A stretch of DNA of 64,000 bases from NCBI RefSeq assembly GCF_900103785.1, contig NZ_FNHE01000006.1:247546-311545 (forward strand), in the 5' to 3' direction. Numbering within the stretch: position 1 is the stretch's first letter; each line of letters starts with the position of its first letter. Below the pieces are notes generated by a model. That model had not been told where the DNA came from, did no database searches, and saw only the letters and a list, made by a program, of their open reading frames with translations. This DNA is from Geodermatophilus siccatus. Its GTDB lineage: Bacteria > Actinomycetota > Actinomycetes > Mycobacteriales > Geodermatophilaceae. A program made the translations under genes and the position numbers. Shown in pieces: positions 42,292 to 50,860 of the stretch.

Positions 42292-42819
42292 ATGACCGCG
42301 ATCCCGACAGCTCCCGCCGTCCGGCTGCGGCTGGGCCGCTCCGCCCGCCGCGTGGTCCTGCTGGTCCACCTGACCGCCTCGCTCGGGTGGTTCGGCGCCG
42401 ACGTCGTCCTCGGGGTGCTCGCGGTGACCGGGTTCGTCTCGGACGACCCCGCGCGCGTGGCGGCCTGCTACACGGCGCTGGACGTCTTCGCCGTCCCGGT
42501 CCTGCTGACCCTGGGCCTGACCAGCCTCGCGTCGGGGCTGGTGCTCGGGCTGGCCAGCCGCTGGGGCGTCGTCCGCACCCGCTGGGTGCTGGTCAAGCTG
42601 GTGGTCAACCTGGTGCTGGTCGCCCTGGTGCCCGTGCTGCTCCGGCCCCGGCTGGCCGAGGTGGCGCAGCAGGTGCGCCGGGTCGACGTCGGGCTGGTTG
42701 AGCGGCTCGGGCGGATCCCCGTGGACCTGCTGTTCCCGGCCTTCGTGTCCGGCACCGCGCTGCTCGTCGCCTCGGTCCTCGCCATCTGGAAGCCGTGGGG
42801 GCCGACCCGCCGCCGGTGA
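42292..42819 (+). CDS. Four-helix membrane protein (DUF2269-like)
   Basis: 175 residues with four hydrophobic helices. The first contains LLVHLTASLGWFGADVVLGVLA, with a conserved His that resembles DUF2269-type and cytochrome-like membrane proteins. No signature beyond that. Divergent from the MarR regulator; likely its target. Function unknown. Confidence 0.75.
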   Translation: MTAIPTAPAVRLRLGRSARRVVLLVHLTASLGWFGADVVLGVLAVTGFVSDDPARVAACYTALDVFAVPVLLTLGLTSLASGLVLGLASRWGVVRTRWVLVKLVVNLVLVALVPVLLRPRLAEVAQQVRRVDVGLVERLGRIPVDLLFPAFVSGTALLVASVLAIWKPWGPTRRR

Positions 42820-43035
42820 CCGGCGACGCCGGCCGTGACCATGGAGCTGTTGCCGCTGCCGGCGGCGCGTCCGCGCGGGTCGCCTGCGACAAGCCCATGA
42901 GCAACTCGAGGGGGAGGTCGCGGTGGAGCGGCCAGCGGCGGGCGCGCCGTCGGCAGGTCCGCGGCGGCAGGACCCGGGAAGAGAACAGCGGCCCCGTCCC
43001 GGAGGACGGAGCCGCTGTGCTGTCTCAACCAGACG

Positions 43036-43108
43036 TGCACCCGAAGGGATTCGAACCCCTAACCTTCTGATCCGTAGTCAGATGCTCTATCCGTTGAGCT
43101 ACGGGTGC
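43036..43108 (-). tRNA. tRNA-Arg (anticodon ACG)
   Basis: The minus-strand cloverleaf has acceptor GCACCCG/CGGGTGC, D-arm GCTCAACGGATAGAGC, anticodon loop CTACGGA with ACG, T-loop GTTCGAATC and discriminator A. This is the tRNA whose A34 is edited by TadA. Confidence 0.97.
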
Positions 43109-43129
43109 GTGCTCTTCAGTTGTCGTGCG

Positions 43130-43218
43130 CGGAGGCTCCGGGATTTGAACCCGGGATGGGGATTAACCCAAACCGCATTAGCAGTGCGGCGCCATAGACC
43201 GGACTAGGCGAAGCCTCC
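43130..43218 (-). tRNA. tRNA-Ser (anticodon GCT)
   Basis: The minus-strand cloverleaf has acceptor GGAGGCT/AGCCTCC, anticodon loop CTGCTAA with GCT, a long variable arm, T-loop GTTCAAATC and discriminator G. It is 21 bases from the tRNA-Arg, so they may be one transcript. Confidence 0.96.
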
Positions 43219-43311
43219 CGGGGTCCGAGTCCCCCCGGAACCACCGAGGAGAGAGACTACCAGCGCCACGGGAGGCCGTCCGCCGGGGGTCCCCGCCGCC
43301 GGCGGAGAGCC

Positions 43312-44517
43312 TCAGGCGGCGACGGGCTCGGACACCCGCTCCCCGGCCGGACGGCGGCCCGGCACCAGCGTCACCAGCACCGCGAGGGCGGCCCCGGCGA
43401 CGGCGAGCAGCAGGCTGCCGCTGACCCCGGCCCGGCTCTCGATCAGCGCACCGCCGAGCGCGGCCCCGACCGCCGAGGCGCCGGTGGCCATCGTCGACAG
43501 CCAGGTGAAGGCCTCGGTGGTGGCGTGCGCCGGGGCGATCGCGCCCACCAGCGAGTTCTGCACCGTCAGCGTCGGGGCGATCGCCGTCCCGCCCAGGAAC
43601 AGCAGCGCGCCGAGCACCCACGGGTCGGACGCCGCGGCCAGCGGGGCCAGGCCGATCGTCACGCCGAGCAGCAGCCAGCGGTACTGCCGCGGCAGCGAGG
43701 CGCTGACCACCCGGGCGCCGAACCACAGCCCGCCGGCCACCGACCCCAGCGACCACAGGGCCAGCAGGACGCCGGACATCCCGGGCGCCCCGGCGGCGTC
43801 GGCGAACGCGGGGACCGCGACCTCGAGCGCACCGAAGCCGAGCATCAGCGCCGAGCCGCTGCCCAGCACCCGCGGCATGCCGGGGGCGAGCACCGTGGCG
43901 AACGGGCTGGCCCGGTGCGCCACCGGCACCGAGACCCAGCCGCGCATGGCGCCCGAGACCGCGATGCCGAGTGCACCGGCCACGGCCAGCGCCCCGGCCA
44001 CTGCCAGCGCCCACGCCGGGGCGGCCAGCACGGCGAGCGCGGCGACGAGGGTGGGGCCGGCCACGAAGACCAGCTCGGTCGCGGTGGCGTCGAGGGCGTA
44101 CGCCGTGCCGCGCACCCGCGGGTCGACCCGGGACCACAGCGCGCGCACCGCGCCGGACACCAGCGGCGTCCCGGCGCCCGCGGCGGCCGAGGCGGCGACG
44201 ATCGCCGCCGTCGGGGCGCCTCCGAGGACGGCGGCCACGAGCAGGGTCAGCAGCAGCGGGTACGCCGCGGCCTGGGCCACCAGCACCGGGCGCGGGCTGC
44301 GGCGGTCGGCCAGCCGGCCGAGCACCGGCGCCATCCCGGCCATCGCCAGGCCGTAGGTGGCCGCCGCGAGACCGGCGACGGCGTAGGAGCCGGTCTGCTG
44401 CTGCACCATGAGCAGCAGTGCGAGCGGGACCATGGCCGACGGGAGACGGCCGGCGAAACCGGCGACGAGCAGCACCGGAGCGGACGGCAGACGCCAGACG
44501 GACAGGTACGCACGCAC
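43312..44517 (-). CDS. MFS transporter
   Basis: A 401-residue major-facilitator protein with twelve hydrophobic helices. The helix 2-3 loop is GRLADRRSPRPVLVAQ, and a long basic loop splits the halves (GAMRGWVSVPVAHRASPFATVL). It is similar to actinobacterial drug-efflux-like MFS members; the substrate is unknown. It is divergent from a CGNR regulator gene, and the shared gap holds a promoter overlapped by repeats, so it is probably the regulator's target. Confidence 0.9.
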   Translation of the reverse strand: MRAYLSVWRLPSAPVLLVAGFAGRLPSAMVPLALLLMVQQQTGSYAVAGLAAATYGLAMAGMAPVLGRLADRRSPRPVLVAQAAAYPLLLTLLVAAVLGGAPTAAIVAASAAAGAGTPLVSGAVRALWSRVDPRVRGTAYALDATATELVFVAGPTLVAALAVLAAPAWALAVAGALAVAGALGIAVSGAMRGWVSVPVAHRASPFATVLAPGMPRVLGSGSALMLGFGALEVAVPAFADAAGAPGMSGVLLALWSLGSVAGGLWFGARVVSASLPRQYRWLLLGVTIGLAPLAAASDPWVLGALLFLGGTAIAPTLTVQNSLVGAIAPAHATTEAFTWLSTMATGASAVGAALGGALIESRAGVSGSLLLAVAGAALAVLVTLVPGRRPAGERVSEPVAA

Positions 44518-44554
44518 GACGGACTCACTTCTGGTAGCACGCGGAACGGGAAGA

Positions 44555-44584
44555 GTAGGGGGTCAAACACCGTTGACTCCCTAC
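44555..44584. promoter_or_regulatory. Operator-like inverted repeat
   Basis: GTAGGGGGTCAA (44555-44566) and TTGACTCCCTAC (44573-44584) form 12-bp arms with one mismatch. A third copy of the half site, GTAGGGGGTCAA, is at 44602-44613, 47 bp from the first. Probable binding sites of the CGNR regulator. Confidence 0.6.
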
Positions 44585-44613
44585 ACGCTACGGACGACGA
44601 CGTAGGGGGTCAA
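44585..44613 (-). promoter_or_regulatory. Promoter of the MFS gene
   Basis: On the minus strand, -35 TTGACC (44613-44608), a 17-base spacer and -10 TAGCGT (44590-44585). The -35 lies within a GTAGGGGGTCAA half site, so repressor binding there would block it. The start codon at 44517 gives a leader of about 60 bases. Confidence 0.6.
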
Positions 44614-44666
44614 GTGCGTTACACCACCTACGGCGTGTCGACGGCACCTCAGCGGTAGGGGATTCC

Positions 44667-45200
44667 ATGGACTACGACACCTACGGGTCCACAGCGGTCG
44701 AGCTGGCCATCGACCTGGCCAACGCCGACCGGGACGCCGGGCCGGACTGGGCCACGGCGTTCCTGCGCGCCCACGACGAGTGGTTCTCGCCCGGCAGCGT
44801 CCTCGACCTCTCCCCCGACGAGACCGGCCAGGCGGCCACGACCGCCGACCTGGTCCGCGCCGTCGCCGTCGCCCAGTCCGAGGGCGAGGTCATGGACCGG
44901 CTCAACGCGCTGCTCGCGCTGGCCCACCCGAAGCCCTACGCCACCGACCACGACGGCGCGTTGCACCTGCACTACGCGCGTCCCGACGCGCCACTGCTCG
45001 AGCAGCTGACGACGACGGTGGCGATGGGCCTGTCCCAGGTCGTCGTCCAGCACGGCTGGCAGCGGATCGGCGTCTGCTCGGCCGAGGGCTGCGACGACGT
45101 CTACGTCGACACCTCGCGCAACGCCAGCCGCCGGTACTGCTCCAACACCTGCGCCAGCCGCTCGACGGTCGCCGCCTACCGGGCCCGCCGCAAGGCCTGA
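44667..45200 (+). CDS. CGNR zinc-finger regulator (ABATE-type)
   Basis: 177 residues. The N-terminal helical domain leads to a C-terminal zinc finger: RIGVCSAEGCDDVYVDTSRNASRRYCSNTCASRSTVAAYRARRKA, with four Cys and the basic tail typical of CGNR proteins (here the motif reads CSNTCASR). These are putative stress-responsive DNA-binding regulators. It is divergent from the MFS transporter, with repeats in between. Confidence 0.88.
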   Translation: MDYDTYGSTAVELAIDLANADRDAGPDWATAFLRAHDEWFSPGSVLDLSPDETGQAATTADLVRAVAVAQSEGEVMDRLNALLALAHPKPYATDHDGALHLHYARPDAPLLEQLTTTVAMGLSQVVVQHGWQRIGVCSAEGCDDVYVDTSRNASRRYCSNTCASRSTVAAYRARRKA

Positions 45201-45221
45201 GGGGAGCCGCGCGTGACGTCC

Positions 45222-45288
45222 TGGAACGGCCACCCCTCAGAGGCCCCGCCCCGAGCCTGCGAGGCGTGGGGGAAGGGTGGTCCTTCCA
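45222..45288. repeat. Dispersed hairpin element, subtype shared with 19932
   Basis: GGAACGGCCACCCCTC, then GCCCCGCCCCGAGCCTGCGAGGCG, then GGGTGGTCCTTCC. In reverse it aligns along its whole length with 19932-19986 and flanks. Follows the CGNR stop by 21 bases. Confidence 0.7.
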
Positions 45289-45301
45289 CTAGCGTCGGTG
45301 C

Positions 45302-46738
45302 ATGCGGGGTGCCCGGCACTGGGACGCGCGCCTGCACTCCCTGGTCGGCGGGCTGCCGGACACCCCGGCCGACGTCTGGCTGCGCCGGCTCACCACCGCC
45401 GCCGACCACGGCCGCCTGTGGATGGCCGTCGGCACCCTGCTGGCCCTCCGCCGCGGGGCGCTGCGCCGGGGCGCGGTCCGCGGGCTGGCCTCGATGGCGG
45501 TCTCCAGCGGGGTGGTCAACTCCGCGCTCAAGCCGGTGTTCGGCCGCCGTCGTCCCGACCTCGGCGCGCACCCGGTGCACCGCCTGCTGCGCGAGGTGCT
45601 GACCACGCACTCCTTCCCCAGCGGGCACTCCTCGTCGGCCGGGGCGTTCGTCACCGGCGTCGCGCTGGAGTGCCCGGCGGCGGGGGTCGCGCTCGCGCCG
45701 CTGGCGGTCGCCGTGGGCTACTCGCGGGTGCACGTCGGCGTGCACTACCCGGGGGACGTCGTCGTCGGCCTGGCCGTCGGCGCGGCGGTCGCCGTGGGCG
45801 GCCGGCACTGGTGGCCGGTGCGGCCGGTGGCCCCCGCCCGGGTGCGCCCGGCGCGCTCGACCCCGGCGCTGCCCGGCGGCGAGGGCCTGGTCGTCGCGGT
45901 GAACCCGCGGTCGGGCCCCGCGGACTACCACCCGGCCGGGGAGGTCCGCCGGCTGCTGCCCCGCGCCGAGGTCCTCGAGCAGACCGCGGGGACGACGATC
46001 GGCGGTCTGCTGGAGGAGGCGGTCCGCTCCGGCCGGGCACGGGCGCTCGGCGTGGCCGGCGGCGACGGCAGCGTCGCCGCCGCCGCGGCCGTGGCGGTCG
46101 CCTCCGGCCTGCCGCTGGCGGTGCTGCCCGCCGGCACGCTCAACCACTTCGCCCGGGACGTCGGCGTGCGCACCCTCGAGGCCGCGGCCGACGCCGTGGT
46201 GTCCGGCCAGGCGGTCGAGGTCGACGTCGCCGAGGTCAACGGGACGCCGTTCCTCAACACCGCCAGCATCGGCAGCTACCCGGAGGTGGTCCGCCGCCGC
46301 GACGCGCTGGCCGGGCGGCTGGGCCGGTGGACGGCGATGACGGTGGCCGTGGCGCAGACGCTGCGCCGTGGGACGCCGGTGTCGCTGCTGCTCGACGGGC
46401 GGCCGTTGTCGGTGTGGATCCTCTTCGTGGGCAACGGCCGCTACACCCCGCGCGGACTGGCCCTCGCCTGGCGGTCGCGCCTGGACGACGGGCTGCTCGA
46501 CGTCCAGTACCTGCGCGCCGACGTCCCGTTCAGCCGGACCCGCGCCGTCCTCGGCTCCCTCCTGGGCCTGAGCCCTCACGTCTCCGGCTACGCCCAGGGC
46601 CAGGCACGGGAGGTGCGGGTGGTGTCCCGGTCGGGCCCGCAGGCGGTGGCCTACGACGGCGAGACCGGGGGGCCGGCCACCGAGTTCGTCTTCGCCAAGC
46701 ACGGGACGCTGACGGTCTACTGCTGCCGCGACCGTTGA
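45302..46738 (+). CDS. PAP2 phosphatase - diacylglycerol kinase fusion
   Basis: 478 residues, two lipid enzymes. Residues 1-180: membrane PAP2 with KPVFGRRRPD, SFPSGHSSS and SRVHVGVHYPGD, the three phosphatase motifs. Residues of about 195-478: DAGK catalytic domain with VVAVNPRSGPAD, GVAGGDGSVAAAA and LPAGTLNHFARDVG. The two could act in opposite directions on phosphatidate and diacylglycerol, or on polyprenyl phosphates. This fusion occurs in other actinobacteria. The ATG at 45302 has no clear ribosome site; the gene begins near the end of the hairpin element. Confidence 0.92.
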   Translation: MRGARHWDARLHSLVGGLPDTPADVWLRRLTTAADHGRLWMAVGTLLALRRGALRRGAVRGLASMAVSSGVVNSALKPVFGRRRPDLGAHPVHRLLREVLTTHSFPSGHSSSAGAFVTGVALECPAAGVALAPLAVAVGYSRVHVGVHYPGDVVVGLAVGAAVAVGGRHWWPVRPVAPARVRPARSTPALPGGEGLVVAVNPRSGPADYHPAGEVRRLLPRAEVLEQTAGTTIGGLLEEAVRSGRARALGVAGGDGSVAAAAAVAVASGLPLAVLPAGTLNHFARDVGVRTLEAAADAVVSGQAVEVDVAEVNGTPFLNTASIGSYPEVVRRRDALAGRLGRWTAMTVAVAQTLRRGTPVSLLLDGRPLSVWILFVGNGRYTPRGLALAWRSRLDDGLLDVQYLRADVPFSRTRAVLGSLLGLSPHVSGYAQGQAREVRVVSRSGPQAVAYDGETGGPATEFVFAKHGTLTVYCCRDR

Positions 46739-46842
46739 CCCAGCGGAGTGGCGGCGATCTCACTACGGTCCGAGCAGGGGTGTCCCGGCGCGCGCCGGGG
46801 CACTGAGCCGACCGAAGTCCCCGAGCCGAAACGAGGTCACCC

Positions 46843-47391
46843 ATGTTGGTCCGCCGGATCGCCCGGCCGTTGCTCGCGTCGTCGTTCGTCTACGGCGGCA
46901 TCGACACCCTGCGCAACCCGCAGAGCCGGGTGCCGGGTGCCGCGCCGGTCGTCGAGCAGATCACCGCCGCGGCCGACCAGCAGCTGCCGGTCCAGGTGCC
47001 CCGCGACGTCGAGCAGTGGGTCAAGATCGACGCCGGCGTCAAGGTCGCCGCCGGCTCGCTGCTGGCGCTGGGCAAGCTGCCTCGCCTGTCGGCGCTGGCC
47101 CTCTCGGCCAGCATCATCCCGACCACGCTGGCCGGGCACCGCTTCTGGGAGCACGACGACCCCAAGGAGCGCTTCGGGCAGACCTCGCACTTCCTCAAGA
47201 ACCTGGGCCTGCTCGGCGGGCTGCTGATCGCCGCCGTCGACACCGAGGGCAGGCCGTCGGTCGGCTACCGCGCCCGCCGCGCCGCGACCAAGGCCGCCGA
47301 CAGCACCGAGAAGAGCCTGGAGAGGGCGCAGAAGCGGGCTGCCAGGGCCCAGCGGAAGGCCGAGAGGCAGTACAAGAAGGCCTCCCGCTGA
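46843..47391 (+). CDS. DoxX-like membrane protein
   Basis: 182 residues with about four hydrophobic segments. It begins RRIARPLLASSFVYGGIDTLRNPQSR and has VKVAAGSLLALGKLPRLSALALSASIIPTTLAGHRFWEHDDP, the DoxX pattern of actinobacteria. The C-terminus is a highly basic coiled tail (KSLERAQKRAARAQRKAERQYKKASR) that is cytoplasmic. Function unproven. The stop overlaps the downstream PHP gene. Confidence 0.88.
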   Translation: MLVRRIARPLLASSFVYGGIDTLRNPQSRVPGAAPVVEQITAAADQQLPVQVPRDVEQWVKIDAGVKVAAGSLLALGKLPRLSALALSASIIPTTLAGHRFWEHDDPKERFGQTSHFLKNLGLLGGLLIAAVDTEGRPSVGYRARRAATKAADSTEKSLERAQKRAARAQRKAERQYKKASR

Positions 47392-48440
47392 GCGATCCGC
47401 TCCCGCCCGCGGCCGCGCTCCGGAGGATCGCCTTCCTCCTGGAGCGCGCCCGCGAGCCCACGCACCGCGTCTCGGCCTTCCGCACCGCCGCGGCCGTCGT
47501 CGACGCCCTCGGGCCCGAGGAGCTCGACCGGCGGATCCGGACCAGGACGCTGACCGACCTGCGCGGCATCGGGCCCAAGACGGGTGCGGCGATCGTGCAG
47601 GCGCACGCCGGCGAGGTGCCCGAGTACCTGGCCCGCCTCGAGGAGGCCCACGGCGAGCTACTGCCGCCGGCCGACGACGTCGCGGAGTTCCGGTCGCTGC
47701 TGCGCGGCGACCTGCACGTGCACTCGGACTGGTCCGACGGCGGCAGCCCGATCCGCGAGATGGCGGAGGCGGCGATCGGGCTGGGTCACGAGTACATGGC
47801 GCTGACCGACCACTCGCCCCGGCTGACCGTCGCCAACGGGCTGTCCGCCGAGCGGCTGGAGCGGCAGCTGGACGTCGTCGCCGCGCTGAACGAGGAGCTC
47901 GCCCCCTTCCGGATCCTCACCGGCATCGAGTGCGACATCAACGTCGACGGCAGCCTCGACCAGACCGACGAGCTGCTCGGGCGGCTGGACGTCGTCGTCG
48001 CCAGCGTGCACTCCGACCTGCGCGCGGACTCCGCGGCGATGACCGAGCGGATGCTGACCGCGGTCGCCGACCCGCACACCGACGTCCTCGGGCACTGCAC
48101 CGGCCGGCTGCTGGTCCCCCGCGAGCAGCGGGAGGGTCGACGCCAGCGGCCGCGCCCGGAGAGCGCCTTCGACGCCGAGGCCGTGTTCTCGGCCTGCGTC
48201 GAGCACGGCACCGCCGTGGAGATCAACTCCCGGCCCGAACGGCTGGACCCGCCGCTGCGGCTGCTCACCCTCGCCGTCGACCTCGGCTGCGAGTTCGCCG
48301 TCGACACCGACGCGCACGCCCCCGGCCAGCTCGACTGGCAGGGCAACGGCTGCGAGCGGGCGGTCGAGTGCGGCGTCCCGCCCGAGCGGGTCGTCAACAC
48401 CCGCACCGCCGACGACCTCCTCGCCTGGACCGCAGGCTGA
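47388..48440 (+). CDS. PHP-domain protein with polymerase-X-like helix-hairpin-helix N-terminus
   Basis: 350 residues. Residues of about 1-95: LRRIAFLLERAREPTHRVSAFRTAAAVV and LRGIGPKTGAAIVQAHAG, like the N-terminal helical and HhH parts of DNA polymerase X. Residues of about 105-350: PHP phosphoesterase with GDLHVHSDWSDG, ALTDHSPRL, GIECDIN, VVASVHSD, DVLGHCTG and DTDAHAP, so the metal ligands look complete. No ATG, GTG or TTG gives the expected N-terminus. The CTG at 47388 (LSDPLPPAAALRR) overlaps the DoxX stop as CTGA and is my best start. A decayed partial copy is at 53961. Confidence 0.85.
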   Translation: MSDPLPPAAALRRIAFLLERAREPTHRVSAFRTAAAVVDALGPEELDRRIRTRTLTDLRGIGPKTGAAIVQAHAGEVPEYLARLEEAHGELLPPADDVAEFRSLLRGDLHVHSDWSDGGSPIREMAEAAIGLGHEYMALTDHSPRLTVANGLSAERLERQLDVVAALNEELAPFRILTGIECDINVDGSLDQTDELLGRLDVVVASVHSDLRADSAAMTERMLTAVADPHTDVLGHCTGRLLVPREQREGRRQRPRPESAFDAEAVFSACVEHGTAVEINSRPERLDPPLRLLTLAVDLGCEFAVDTDAHAPGQLDWQGNGCERAVECGVPPERVVNTRTADDLLAWTAG

Positions 48441-48542
48441 GCGAGGTCGCTCACGAGTCGACCGCCCGGTCGGGGCCCACCCCCCCGCTGCCCGACCCGT
48501 GCGCGGTACTCCCGGACCAGGACCTGCAGCTCGGTGAGCGAC

Positions 48543-49802
48543 TCACCCGGAGCGGCATCGCCGGCCAGCGCCGCGGTGCCGCGGAGGACGGGTCCCCTCG
48601 GCTGCGGACTCGGCCGTCGCGGCACCGGCCCCGCGACGGCCGGAGCGGGCCCACCCGTCGGGAACCGGCGCAGGGCGCGGCTCGGCGACCGGCGCGGGGC
48701 GCGGCTGTGGCACGGGGACGGGAGCCGGCGCCGGGGCCGTCCGGCGGCGCGGCACGAGCCGGGGACGGCGGCCGGCGCCCAGGTCCTCGAGCCAGCCCAG
48801 CAGCACCACCGCCGCGAGCAGCAGCACCCAGCTCGCGGCGTACTGCAGCAGGGCACCCTGCGTCGTGGCGGTGTGGAACCGGGCCAGGGGCGTGAGCGCC
48901 AGCGCGGGCGGGGTGAGCACGATGACGACGTCCACCCACAGCAACGCCGTCAGCGTGCGGCCGTGGAACAGCGACAACACCGGTCGCAGGCCGCGGGCCC
49001 GCTCCAGCCACCGCAGCCACGGGTCGAGCCGGAGCAGCACCAGCACGCCGCCCAGGGAGAACAGCGTGGTGGCGAGCGGGTTCGCCACCAGCGCGTAGGT
49101 GCCGTGCAGGTCCTGCTGCCACAGCGCGAGGCCGATCCCGGCGGCGACGCACAGCCCTCCGCCGAGGAGCGCGACGTCCCCCGGCACCCGCCGCAGCCGG
49201 CCGTCGTGGTGGGCGAAGCCGAGCAGCCAGCACCCGGTGTAGGCGCAGAGACCGAGGACGACGTCGGCGGTGTGCCCGACCGGGTTCGCGATCCCGATGG
49301 CGACCAGGACCACGGTCAGCAGCGGCAGCGTCATGAGCCGCAGCAGCCAGCGGCGGGAGAGCCACAGCAGCGGCGGGGTCAGCAGCACCAGCCACAGGGC
49401 GACCTGCACGAACCCCAGGGCCCCGACCAGGCCGGAACCCCCCGTGGGCACCGGCGGGTCGACGAGGGGCAGCAGCCACCGCCACCCGGTGCTCCAGGTC
49501 AGGGGCTCCGAGCCGGCGTCCGGGTCCCACCGCCAGCCCTCGACGACCATGACCGTGACCGCCGTGGCGGCGAACGCCCAGAACGGGACGAGCAGCGCCG
49601 GACCGGCACACCGCAGGTGGGCACGGGTGGAGCCGACCGCGTCCAGCCGGGCTGCGGCGGCGGCGCCACCGGCGGCGAACAGGACGCCGAGGGCGGGGAA
49701 GGCCACCGACAGCCACGGTCTGGGGAAGGTCTCGGCCGTGAGGACCCACCCCAGCGCGACGAACACGAGCAGCTTGACGTAGGTGCTCTCCCGACGCCTC
49801 AC
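48543..49802 (-). CDS. Acyltransferase-3-like membrane protein
   Basis: 419 residues with about ten hydrophobic helices, then a Pro/Arg-rich cytoplasmic tail (after about residue 345). Segments such as PPLLWLSRRWLLRLMTLPLLTVVLVAIG and GLCAYTGCWLLGFAHHDGRLRRVPG resemble acyltransferase-3 (OafA-type) membrane enzymes that O-acylate surface sugars. Catalytic His/Arg cannot be placed with certainty. The GTG at 49802 follows GAGAGG, two bases after the GH18 stop. Third gene of the exopolysaccharide operon. Confidence 0.72.
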   Translation of the reverse strand: MRRRESTYVKLLVFVALGWVLTAETFPRPWLSVAFPALGVLFAAGGAAAAARLDAVGSTRAHLRCAGPALLVPFWAFAATAVTVMVVEGWRWDPDAGSEPLTWSTGWRWLLPLVDPPVPTGGSGLVGALGFVQVALWLVLLTPPLLWLSRRWLLRLMTLPLLTVVLVAIGIANPVGHTADVVLGLCAYTGCWLLGFAHHDGRLRRVPGDVALLGGGLCVAAGIGLALWQQDLHGTYALVANPLATTLFSLGGVLVLLRLDPWLRWLERARGLRPVLSLFHGRTLTALLWVDVVIVLTPPALALTPLARFHTATTQGALLQYAASWVLLLAAVVLLGWLEDLGAGRRPRLVPRRRTAPAPAPVPVPQPRPAPVAEPRPAPVPDGWARSGRRGAGAATAESAAEGTRPPRHRGAGRRCRSG

Positions 49803-49804
49803 GG

Positions 49805-50860
49805 CTACCTCTCCCCCCGGGTTGCCTCTGCCACGGACGTCCAGACGTGCGGGTCCTCCCCGCCGAGCTGCCAGACGGCGATCCCGCGCAGCCCCGACGC
49901 GACGGCGACGTCCTGCTTGGCGGCGAGCGAGCGCGCGTCCTCGAACCACACGGTGTGCTGCTGACCCGCATCGGCGTAGCCGAAGGTCCAGGCGGCGGCC
50001 GCCGGGTCCCACCGGGGTTCGGCACCCACCCGCTCGGCGAGCGCGACGGCGTCGGTGGCCTGCAGGGTGCTGCCCCGGTCCGCGACCCAGTCGTAGCCGT
50101 AGGTGGCCACGCCGAGCATCAGCTTGTGCCGGGGGACGCGTTCGACGGCGTAGGCGACGACGTCCTCCACCCAGTCGGTCGGCGCGACCGGGCCGGGCGG
50201 GCTGCCGCTCCAGGAGTGGTCGTAGGTCATGACCCGCACCTGGTCGGCGATCTGCCCGATCAGCTGGTAGCTGTACGCGAGGGCGCCGGGCGTCTCCTCC
50301 GCGTCCCGGGCCGGGACCGCCACGGTCAGCAGCAGGCCGTGCGCGTGCAGGTCGTCGCGCAGCGCTGCGAGGAACTGCGTGAACGACGGCCCGGCGGTCG
50401 GCGGCAGGGCCTCGTAGTCGACGTCGACGCCGTCCCAGCCGTTGGCCAGCGCCACGTCGACCAGGGCGCGCCGGTGGTCGGCGGCAGCCACCGGGTCGGC
50501 GAGCACCCGGGCGACCGCCTCCCCCTGCCACTGCTCGTCGGCGAAGTTCTGCACGGCCGGGATGACCACGACGCCGTCGCCGGCGGCGGCCAGCCGGTCG
50601 ACCACCTCGGCCGGCGGCGGGGTGAGGGCGAGCGTCCCGTCGGGCCGCACGGTGGCCCAGGTCGGGCTCACCTCGGTCAGAGCGCCGGCGTCCAGTGCCG
50701 AGTCGAGCGAGGCCGGCGCCCGCTGGTCCCAGACCGGCAGCCACGCCGCGGCCACGAGCCGCTCCGGCCGGTCCGGCGTCCCGGGCCGGAGGACGGCGAC
50801 GGCGGCCACCGCGACCAGGACGGCGACGACCGCGAGCAGGAGCGCCCGCCGCCGTCTCAC
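49805..50860 (-). CDS. Secreted family 18 glycoside hydrolase
   Basis: 351 residues. An N-terminal basic stretch and hydrophobic helix (RRRRALLLAVVAVLVAVAAVAVL) give a signal anchor. The catalytic motif DGVDVDYEALP (DxxDxDxE) and QVRVMTYDHSWSG, HKLMLGVATYGYDW and GIAVWQLGGED are those of the GH18/YaaH-like subgroup. It should cleave GlcNAc polymers such as chitin-like chains or peptidoglycan. The GTG overlaps the synthase stop; its location suggests trimming or release of the polymer made by the preceding gene. Confidence 0.92.
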   Translation of the reverse strand: MRRRRALLLAVVAVLVAVAAVAVLRPGTPDRPERLVAAAWLPVWDQRAPASLDSALDAGALTEVSPTWATVRPDGTLALTPPPAEVVDRLAAAGDGVVVIPAVQNFADEQWQGEAVARVLADPVAAADHRRALVDVALANGWDGVDVDYEALPPTAGPSFTQFLAALRDDLHAHGLLLTVAVPARDAEETPGALAYSYQLIGQIADQVRVMTYDHSWSGSPPGPVAPTDWVEDVVAYAVERVPRHKLMLGVATYGYDWVADRGSTLQATDAVALAERVGAEPRWDPAAAAWTFGYADAGQQHTVWFEDARSLAAKQDVAVASGLRGIAVWQLGGEDPHVWTSVAEATRGER

